The notes under the pieces: generated by a model
The model's input: only the letters and a program-made list of their open reading frames with translations
Told to the model about the DNA's origin: nothing
Databases searched by the model: none
Shown here: one piece after another, positions 1 to 8,800 of the stretch
Layout of the letters: each line of letters begins with the position of its first letter
Numbering within the stretch: position 1 is the stretch's first letter
Program-made: the position numbers and the translations under genes
DNA from: Ottelia alismoides
Lineage: Eukaryota > Streptophyta > Magnoliopsida > Alismatales > Hydrocharitaceae
DNA length: 64,000 nt
Direction: 5' to 3'
Assembly (NCBI GenBank): GCA_037367405.1
Contig: JAZKJV010000600.1
Coordinates: 124,001 to 188,000, forward strand

Positions 1-821
1 ATGGAATAAAAATAAAATACAAAAGTAGAGGGGTATATGACAAAGTTACCCCCTAAATGCGCGGGTAGACGACTCAGACGATCTCACTAATCCATGTGGC
101 ACATCCTCGATAAGTGATGATGTTTCATGGATGAAGCACTAATATTAGATCCTAGCAGATGATTGAATGGTCGAAGACTCCTTCATCCAATGATGGTTGC
201 TGCTCGTGAAGAACGGATCTTGATCTGATAGTGAAGGAGGGATCTGGAAGAACAGGGATGAAGATCTACCTTGGCGAACTTCCTATGATGAAATCTCCTT
301 CTTCTGGTGGTCTCCCGTCCCAATCAGGTACTCAAAATGTTCCTCCCTCTGGTACGCATCTGATAAAGGCTTCAAAAATCTCTAAGGATTACCGGAGCGA
401 TTCCAGGCTACTCGAGAAGCTTAGGTGACCTGAGAACCTTCTATGACTTCAAATCACCTCCAACTGGGCTCCTAACTATAGTTACTTGCACAGGAAGAAA
501 GCAAGGTCGAGGGAAAACTGCCTCGACCCGTTATCGAGCGGAATGGCTGTGAAATGAGGCGGAGCGAAAGGTGCTCTGGCGAGCGATGAAGGTGGAGCAC
601 CGAAGGCTTGTCTTGGGGTCGATCATGATGAATGGAGGTGTGTGGGGCTTGGAGAAGCAATGGGGAAATTAAATGAGTGCCAAAGATGGGTCAGAGAACT
701 AGTAGGGACAGTGGAATACAAGGCGAAACAAAGCTTCGATGAACTATGGGAGTGGATTTCTATGCTACATTGGTAGATCAAAATTAAAACTAAGAACATC
801 AAATAAATCCTATGATTAAAG
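1..821 (-). repeat. Old antisense LTR O1, left part
   Basis: No gene is seen. Read on the minus strand, this stretch follows the layout of the family LTR. It has a hairpin like GGGTCGAGG...CCTCGACC (about 500-530), then a candidate splice acceptor (about 485-500). After a GC-rich part comes a block resembling 'ATTTAATAAGGGGTAA...TAGGCCCCTCTGCTTTT' of element C (about 1-70). It continues at 18472 beyond element A. It is strongly diverged from the other LTRs and lacks its 3' end, which lies left of the window. The homology is by eye. Confidence 0.6.
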
Positions 822-826
822 ACTAC
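822..826. repeat. Target site duplication of element A, left copy (ACTAC)
   Basis: The five bases before the 5' LTR are ACTAC and are repeated directly after the 3' LTR at 18467-18471. A 5-bp duplication is normal for Ty3/gypsy integrase. Confidence 0.93.
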
Positions 827-1755
827 TGATGAATACCCATTCATCACTCTTTATTCTTCTATTTTAGCTACAAAAACCTTTTCAAATACATGTAGATATG
901 TGTAAATACAAATAATTACCAAAAGCATGCATTGTGTAAAAACCTATAATTAGCATGTTTTTGTGCACAAAATAAAAGAATAAAGAGCAAAAAGAAAAAG
1001 AGGGAAATATTTAGAATAAATATTGAGCAACCTAACCCAAGGGAGGGCTCAGCATGGGCCTGACCGCATAAAAGCCAAAGTAGAGGGAGATAGGGGCTCA
1101 CATATGTGTATATACTTCTGTAAATAAAACTATATATTTTCCTCACCCAAAAATGTGTTGTAAATATCCTTGTCTATATTGTGTATATTTAGAAAATATC
1201 AAAAACAAAATAAAAATTAAAAAGCAAAAAGACACCCTTTCACCATGTGTATAAACCACATCATTGCATTTATTTAACCCTATAGATAAATTTAATTATT
1301 TTCTAAACTTTTTGTAAATATTCTATGTTATATTTTGTAAATAAAATAAATAAAAAGAAACAAAACAAAAATCAAATAAAAATCACAAAAATAAAAATAC
1401 AAAAATACATTGTATAAATACCATGTATATAAATGTATTCAAACATTTATTTCACCCTTGTATATAAGTAATAAAAATAAAATAAAAATATTCTTTTATT
1501 CCATATTTCATGTTGTAAATAAATAAAATACAAAATGAGCATAAAAACACATAAAAATAACAAATAAAAAAAATCAAAAATAAAAACCCATATAGTGTAC
1601 ATATACCTATATATAGAGCTAACCTCTTTTTATTTCCAAAAATTAAATAAAAATCACCAAAAAATAGAGAAAAATAAAAGAAAAATATTTCATGTTTTGA
1701 GTTTTATTTAATTCGGCCTATTTATGCCTTAAAATAAATAATCAAAATTCGGGCA

Positions 1756-2013
1756 CACGTGGCCGCTCCTGATTGGTCCACGGGGGAATGTTGACCCCGG
1801 TCAACTCCCCCGCGACCTCCTTCCTATTCTGGCCGTCGCGCGCCGCGCCTTCTTCCCCGATTTTTCCCACGCGCTCCAGGCTGTCACCCACTCAACCCCC
1901 GCGCCCGGATTCTTCGCCGATCATCCCTCTCCCTCGCCGGATCCTCCGCCATCGAATCCACGCCTCCTACAGCTGTCACCACTCAACCCTAATCGCCCGG
2001 TCACACTATATAT
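1756..2013 (+). promoter_or_regulatory. Core promoter module of the A 5' LTR
   Basis: Visible elements are a G-box CACGTG at 1756-1761, an inverted CCAAT box (ATTGG) at 1772-1776, facing W-boxes TTGACC/GGTCAA at 1791-1796 and 1799-1804, and a TATA-like CTATATATCC at about 2006-2013. The same order occurs in the LTRs of B, C and D/E. G-box factors (bZIP/bHLH), NF-Y and WRKY proteins are the known binders of these motifs. The start of transcription, roughly 2035-2045, is inferred. Confidence 0.55.
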
Positions 2014-2268
2014 CCATCACCTCCGCCGCCTCCGCGCCGCATCTTTGGCCCTTCTCTTCCTTCCCCGTGACCTCCATCGGCAAGGCGAGAGTGACAGCAG
2101 GCTTTTGCCCGTGTTGCAGTGAGGAGAGGAAGCGTATCCATCGATCCGGCGTACTTCGCCGTCCTTGCTCCGCCGCCGGCGTTGAGCATCGAGCTTCAGG
2201 CCTTGACGCCCTTCGAAGCTACGACCCGGAGATAGCCAATCTCCAGCACAGTCTCCAGCATCCATCAG

Positions 2269-2578
2269 GTAACCTTAGTTCCTTTTAATTTAGCGTAATT
2301 TCCGATTTCCCCCAATTCCGACCTCCGACGCATTTCTCCGATTCCGATCACCTCGCATATCCTCTCGATCATCCGACCCGATCATCACCTTCGCCGTACC
2401 TTCACGCACCTTCTACGCACTTCCACTCAACCCAGATCGCACAGGATCTGGGAGTCGAGCTCCACCGCCGTCGCTTCGCCGGAGCTCTTCCGCCCCACCG
2501 CACCGTTCACCTTCACGCCACCTAACCGGGTCGAGGCACTTTGCCCTCGACCCGCGAAGCTTCTGAAATTTTTTGCAG
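2269..2578 (+). other. Putative spliceosomal intron inside the LTR (A, 5' copy)
   Basis: The donor context is CATCAG|GTAACC and the acceptor TTTTTTGCAG|GTCC, 310 nt apart. Equivalent donor/acceptor pairs 310 or 311 nt apart occur in every better-preserved LTR: 16177-16486, 24004-24314, 28674-28984, 42696-43005, 45895-46204 and 52114-52423. A hairpin at 2528-2553 lies 25 nt before the acceptor. There is no RNA evidence; splicing is inferred. Confidence 0.5.
2528..2553 (+). other. Conserved hairpin upstream of the LTR intron acceptor
   Basis: The nine-base arms GGGTCGAGG and CCTCGACCC pair around an eight-base loop. The same hairpin occurs in the LTRs of B (about 24264-24289, one G-T wobble), C and D/E, and a weaker form occurs in O1 and O2. 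Confidence 0.7.
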
Positions 2579-3136
2579 GTCCAAAGGAGGTGTCTGAGCC
2601 TCCAGTCCATTCAGCCAGGAGCTTCGAGCCGCCAGGTCTCGCCGGAGCCCCTCCAGGGCTCGGTTGGGCCCTTGGCCACCACTAGCAGCTGCGCAACCTC
2701 ACGCCGGATCTTCTCCGACCTTCAGGCGCAGCAGAGGAGGATCGGAGTTCACGCAGGACGTCGGCGAACTTCGCCGGCGTCGAGTTCTTCCTCCACCTTC
2801 CAGAGCCGTCCGATGAAGCCCTCGCTCCAGTTCTGATCATAGCCGTTCATCTTTGGAGGAGCAGCAGCCGTCGATACATCTGAGGATCTCATCTGGGCCG
2901 TTGAGCAGCGAGGTTAAGCCACAACGTCTTTCAGCCATCCGATCATCCACGTGGCTACACCTCGACCATCCGATCTGAGCCCGGCCTTCTTCGAAGAACC
3001 ACGTGGATCCACCGCCGTTCGATCATCCACGTGGACGCACACCAGCCGTCAGATCAGGCCAGCCCTTCCAGAGTTAAAGGCGCGATTATTCTCCGCCGTT
3101 CGATCATCCACGCGTCACCATCGGGCCGTCGCTATT

Positions 3137-3142
3137 AATAAA
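3137..3142 (+). promoter_or_regulatory. Candidate polyadenylation signal AATAAA in LTR
   Basis: AATAAA follows the GC-rich block and is kept in the A LTRs (also 17045-17050), B and D/E; C has AATAAG. If used, R would span about 1.1 kb from the TATA-derived start and would contain the putative intron. This is a motif match only. Confidence 0.35.
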
Positions 3143-4350
3143 GGGGTAAATATCATAGGCCCCCTTCTGTTTGTTTCATTTCTTTTTAGTCCTGTAACTT
3201 TTAATTCCAGTTGTTTATTTTTGGGTTATTTGCATCAAGGACCTCGGACTTAATTTTAATTGCATTTATACCCCTGCCAGTAGAGACCCACGTGCTTTGG
3301 CACGTGTTTTGTTGGGTTATTTGCATCTTTTGCCCTGTAGTTCTGGAATGTTATGCAATGAATGAAATGTTTTGTTTATTTGCACTTATACACCTGTGAA
3401 CACTTTATATACGCATGTGCGAATTATTTTGGGAAAATTGCAAATAAGCCCCTGGACTTTTGATACGAGTTATCAATAGGTCCTTGGAACTTATTTTTAT
3501 TACATTTAGGTCCCTGTGTGCCCCAGACACGTGCTTGGCACGTGACTTCTTGGGTATTTTGCACCAGGACCCCAGAACTTTTGGGTATTTGCACATAGGT
3601 CCCTGTGCACAGTGCCCCACTTTTATTTTTGAATAAAATATCAAACGAACTCCAAATCCAATGAAATTTTGACACATGGCTCCTGCCATGGTGTAGGAAT
3701 TTCTATGATTTTTGGAGACATTTCTGATTTCATTTATTATTTTTAAAAATTCAAAAACCCATATTTTTGCCACTGTTTGACTTTAAAAATACCAAAAAAA
3801 TATAAAAACTCCATTAAAAATTCTAAAAAAATTAGACATTGTTGTTTACTGGTTGTTTGATTTTCCAGCCATTTTTGGTGGTTTTTCATCACCTAAAAAC
3901 CTTAAAAATTGAAAAACTTCTAAAAACCCATAAAAATTGTAATAAATAAATTAAAAATCCAAAAACAATAATTAGGGTGCCTAAATTTTCCTTGTTCTTC
4001 ATAGTTTATAGGAAAATTACCTTCAGGGCTTTTTGAGAACCAAAATTATTTTATTTTTGGGTCTTAAGCCTTGCTGGACAGTACCCTATTTTTGTTGCAT
4101 TGTTTGATTTTTAATAAATAATTCACCCATTAGAAAATTTCCAAAAATTCACCAAAAACAGTAAAAAACTTGAAAAACCTAAAAACCAATTTTCTGGAAT
4201 TTTTGCTTCATTCTTGTGTGTTGTATAAATTGTGGAAGTTGCATTGTTTTCCCTTCCCTCTTATTTTCTTATCTTTTAAAAATCTAAAAAAATTTATAAA
4301 AACAGATAAAAACCAAAAAAAAGACTCTCTTGGACTCTGACTACATCGTA

Positions 4351-4362
4351 GGCCGCAAGGCC
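4351..4362 (+). other. GNRA-capped mini-hairpin in U5
   Basis: GGCC-GCAA-GGCC can fold as a four-base-pair stem closed by a GCAA tetraloop. It is repeated at 18260-18271 and 54186-54197. Element C has GGCT-GCGA-GGCC (30802-30813) and B has GGCC-GCAA-GGTC (25847-25858), so pairing (with wobble) and the GNRA loop class are kept. Confidence 0.45.
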
Positions 4363-4560
4363 AATCTGTGCTCCTTGAGTTCGACCCTGGGAGCTATACC
4401 AGGTTAATCCTATAGCTAGATCGCTCTTCCTTGTGCTTGCTTGTTTTTATCTTATTTGAGTGATTGATTTTTCTTGACTGACGCATTCGAGTGACTGAGG
4501 TCGCAACGACCTAATTTTCATACCTTTACCTTAGTCGCTTCGGTTTTCGCGTCGTCAGAA

Positions 4561-4578
4561 TGGCGCCGTTGCCGGGGA
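4561..4578 (+). promoter_or_regulatory. Primer-binding site, tRNA-Asp (element A)
   Basis: TGGCGCCGTTGCCGGGGA begins three bases after the LTR end. Its reverse complement equals the acceptor/T-arm end of plant tRNA-Asp(GUC) with CCA, as I know it. Athila-group elements typically use this primer. Confidence 0.93.
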
Positions 4579-5825
4579 GCACGGCTTTGTAGTCAGTTTT
4601 CATTTTTCTATTTTTGTCTCTCTACATTATTATTGTTTTCTGACCATCTCTTTTTGATTTTTGTGCGAGGTACTACTTGGACGACTTGGAGCTTACTATT
4701 TAGAGGACCCGCGCAGGAGGAAGAGAGAGAAGAAGAAATTTTCTGTTTAGAGAGAGAGAGAGAACTAAACTTGTTGTAATAATTTAGACTCTCAGACTGT
4801 GGACACTTGTAAACTTAGCGGGTCTGTTTCGCCGAGCACCGGTGTGCTCGGGGGACCCATTCGGATTTTCGCGGCTTTTATTGTGGTTTTGATAGCTAGC
4901 TGCCTTTTCCGGTGTTTACGCGGTTTTACTCGAGCCCCTAGATTTAGGAATTTCTGTTGATTGTGACGTAGATATCTAAGGCCCAACACTTAATAGAATA
5001 TCTGTTCCTATAGAACGTAATTGGACCTTGATAAAATTCACTGAAAAAGTTAGTTTAATTGGATTTGAGACCACGTGCCGTGAGGAGTCACATATAGCGC
5101 TGGCAGGACCCGTTGTGGCGGGCACCGAGTGACTCCCAAGATCGGACTCCGGACTCGATTCCGTTAGCTAACTATTGTTCTTCACGATCAATAGAAGTTG
5201 CTCATCTAGGACTCGGTTTCTCCTCGTTGCATCATTTAGGTAGTTTAATTCTGTATTTAAATTCTGCGCGGATCACTTGCATGTAGAGTGCTGGAGACAC
5301 GGTACGCATTTCTTTCTCTGCATGCATCATTGATTTTCTCGCGCATCGGCTTTTTCGTCTTCTCCCCCTGTGTTTCGGCTTAATCATCAGGAGAATCGGA
5401 AAAACCGTTAGGCCGCTTGTATGTATTTTGAAAAAAATTAAAAAGAAAAACAATAAAAATTGGGACTGGATAATACTATTGACCCTAAAAGACACTCACA
5501 TTAAAAATTTGTCTTGGGGAGAGCAACCCCCTCATTGTTTGGTTTGATTGTGCGAGAGAGTGACCCGAACACTAGGTAAAGCCCTCCGGTGCTCATCTCG
5601 ACTGATTACCGACTCTTCTGTGCGGGACAGTCGGCTGAGAGAGTATCGGGTATCCCAGCAGGTCACGTAATCGCTCTGATATCTTGTATGTTCACCAAAT
5701 AAAATTGACAAGATAAATTGACCGATCTTTCACGGTCTTCACATTGTGTTGAGTTGGTGAACAAAAGGGTTTGCTTGCAATCATATTTTCTCCAGATCTC
5801 ATCCGCCCAACTCGCCAAGATCAAG
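4579..5825 (+). other. Untranslated leader of element A
   Basis: About 1.25 kb with no convincing frame. Items shared with other copies are inverted arms GGAGTCAC (5084-5091) and GTGACTCC (5129-5136), also in B and E, and the block CTTGGGGAGAGCAACCCC around 5513-5530, present in A, B, C and E. It also holds purine-rich 'GAGAGAGAG' tracts (about 4747-4765). Leaders of this kind hold dimerisation or packaging signals in retroelements; which part does so here is unknown. Confidence 0.6.
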
Positions 5826-8800
5826 ATGATGGGTAGACGATCTCTTAGGCAGCCTCTGGCTGCACCGCTTTCAGGCGCATCTCCTTCATCATCTAGGTTG
5901 GCCCGTGAGAGTCGAGACCCGCTCTCCGGTCCCGAGTTCGATTCCACCCTGTTCCCCCTCGACCCCCTTTCTTTTCCTACTGAGAGACATGAGCCCGAGG
6001 AAAGACTAATTGATTTGACAGAACCTGAGTTGGGCTCATCTGATTTTGCAGACGTCACTATGGCTGGAGCCGGTAGTTCAGACGATCGCCAGCCCGAACA
6101 TTTTGTCTTAGACCAGGGGGCGATCAACTCCACCCTGATCGCGTCATTAGAGACGGTTCAGCAACAGTTACGCGATCAGGGGGCTTTCATGATAGAGATG
6201 AGAAGGGAGATGGAGCGTCTCCGAAGAGAGCGAGAAGAGCCGAGCGAGCCTGAGGACATTCCTGACGCTGATGCAGAGGCAGCAGCCGCAGCAGCAGCTG
6301 CCGCAGCGGCAGCCGCCGCCGGAGGAGGACCGCCGAGAACGATGCGGGAGCTACACAACCCCGGATCTACACTGATGCATCATTGGGTGGTTGTACCTGC
6401 CATCGTGGGGGATTTCAAGTTCCCTCCGAACACCCTGCAGATGCTCCCCCATTTTCACGGGCTTGCCACTGAGGAACCCCATCTCCACCTCCAGGAGTTC
6501 TTGATGATCTGCAGTACTGTCCACGACCGTCATGTGGACCAAGATACGATTAGAATGATGGCCTTCCCTTTTTCACTGGCAGATAGAGCAGCCGCCTGGC
6601 TGAAACATCTAGGGAAGTTTGTTTACACCTGGGATCAGCTCCGCACCGAGTACTTGAACAAGTACTATCCACTCGGGCGGACGAATGCAGCGAGGGCCCT
6701 GATCAACAACTTCTCCATGCTCCCTAACGAGCAATTTCACGAGGCATGGGAGAGGTTCAGAGAGCTTCTGGATAGATGCCCACACCATGACATCTCGAAG
6801 CCGAACCTAGTTCAGAGCTTCTTTAGTGGGATGACACCAGAGCTTCAGGGTCTGGTGAATGCTTCTTGCGGCGGGTCCTACTTTGCCAAGGACCACAACC
6901 AAGTCTGGGCCATCTACGAAGAGATGGCAGAAAATTACATGGTGATGTCCCAGACCCGGTTGTACACTCAGAGATCTCAGCAGCCGCCAGGACCCGTGCA
7001 GTATCAGCGGATAGCACGGGTTGATGCAGGTCCATCCAGTTCATCCACAGTTGCGGGCGCACAGGCAGAGTCGGCCACTGCGGACATGGGGATTATCAGC
7101 GAGAAGTTGGACCGCATGGAAATCATAGAGAAGAAGCAGTGCCAGGGCATAACTCAGATGGAGCAAATGGCACAAACTCTGAGCGACATGAAGACCCAGC
7201 TCTTGTGTCTTCAGGAGGCACAGACGGCTCCTCAGCCCCGTCTTCTGTCGCGAGGCGATTCCGGCAGCAGCCGCAGCTCGTCCCAGCGCTCCAGCTCCTT
7301 GCAGCAGCCTAGACAAGTTCACCTTGTACAGGCGGAGCCGTACCAGCAGCAGCAGCCTTCTTACCAGTCACCACCATCTCCGGACTTACAGATGGTGGTA
7401 TATCAGCCGGATCAGCCTCTGGATGTACTCCCACCAGCCCCATACGATGCAGAGCCGTTGATGGATGTCAACGGGATTTGGTATGACCGTCCTCAACCTG
7501 GAATCCGACGAGACCATCCCGGATTCAGGTGGGGGAATGGGGGCAACCAACCCCAGCAGCAGCCAGCCGGTCAGGGAGGGCAATACTCCCAGCAGAGAGA
7601 TCACCAGCAGCCCCCTGCATATCAGCCACACCAGCCATCATCCTTCGTACCTCGTCCCTATCAGCAGCAGGGACAGAATTGGAGACGTGAGCAGCAGGCT
7701 CACCAGCAGCAGCATCATCCCTCTTACCCCTCTCAGCCTCAGCAGCACCAGGTCCAGCAGCCTCATTACCAGAGAGGCAACCCGTCGGGCTCCCATGAGA
7801 GCCCCGCCACGGATGACTTAGCCCGCCTCTTCACAGAGCAGCAGGCTACATTTAGACGGGAGATGGACGAGTTCCGCCAGGAGATGCGGGACCTGATGAG
7901 AGGGAAGGCCGCCATCCCTGCGCAGATCGAGCCGAATCCGAATAATTTGAAGAGGAAATCTGAGCAGGTAGTTCACACTGAGCCTACCACTTCTAGTGAC
8001 TCATTTGATGATACATCTTCGGATTTATTTGATGCTGATTTTGTCACACTTAGGAGCGGTAGAAGACCAGCAGGCGGCGCCTCATCTGAGCGACCACATG
8101 AGGATCCATCTAGAGCGCCAGATGAGGAAGAGGAGAGCGGTACTGAAGCCGCACATCATGATGACGGTGGTACTGATGCCACCCGAGATGCTGATTCCAC
8201 CGGCGGTACTGAGGCCGCCGTGTCACCACATAGAGGAGGTGGTACTGACGCCACCAGCAGAGCCGAGCCAGCCCGCGGTACTGAGACCGCAAGACGTCTA
8301 GTCATGGAGCCAGCTAGAGGTGGTACTGAGGCCACCAATATTCATGTTGATAGAAATGTTGTTTCTCCTCGCATGAACGTATCTCGGAACTCTGATTCGA
8401 ATAAAGGAAAAGGTTTAGTTTCTTTTGATCCCACTGTGGTGAATGATGTTTGTGAGGATCCGATCATCGAACCGTCTAGGCCTATTCCTAGTCCTTCATC
8501 TGAGAAGGACCCTGTGATCCCCTTTCCTAGAGCCCTTGAGTTGGGGAAGGGGAAGAAAAAAGAAAAAGATCCAAAAAAGAGAGAGCAGGAGGAGTTCAGC
8601 CAGAGCATGATAGACCGATTTCACATCCAGCTGACCCTCAATGAGGCTTTGCAACACATCCCTCTTCTTCAGCGATCCTTGAGAGATAAGACCACAGTCA
8701 GAAGGACGAAGAGGAACAAGACCGCAGAAATTCATGTGTTGACAAAAGCCACGTGTTACGCGATCCAGAACCATCTGCCGACTAAGAGGCCAGATTTAGG

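Larger units (their letters stand above)
827..4557 (+). repeat. 5' LTR of element A
   Basis: It starts TGATGAATACCCATTCATCA and ends ...GTCGTCA. The order is: AT-rich U3 (to about 1750) with one conserved block near 1005-1085; promoter module 1756-2013; GC-rich transcribed part with a putative intron 2269-2578; a repeated 'CCGTTCGATCATCCACGTGG'-type block 2935-3120; AATAAA at 3137-3142; a degenerate array of 'TTTGCA..TAGGTCCCTG' units to about 3640; AT-rich U5; and a conserved 3' block 4340-4420. It codes for no convincing protein. Confidence 0.95.

Noticed and set aside
916..1146. Minus-strand hydrophobic frame in U3, repeated at 14823-15053 and in B and C
   Set aside because: It follows the T-rich complement of AT-rich U3 and is conserved only because the U3 block is. 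There is no supporting start context or domain.
1200..1700. AT-rich repeats of AAAATAAAA type
   Set aside because: Low-complexity U3 sequence with no regular period; not a microsatellite array, CRISPR or attachment site.
1773..2288. 171-codon frame in the LTR (also 15681-16196)
   Set aside because: It starts from TTG inside the CCAAT box, spans the promoter and TATA, and is not kept in B or C.
4375..4400. GAGTTCGACCCTGG resembling a Pol III B box or tRNA T-arm
   Set aside because: No A box at tRNA spacing and no cloverleaf. The motif is part of a conserved U5 block of Athila-type LTRs.
5718..5825. Upstream extension of the gag-pol frame
   Set aside because: The frame begins at TTG. The extension differs between A, C and E, while the ATG-ATG at 5826 is common to all.
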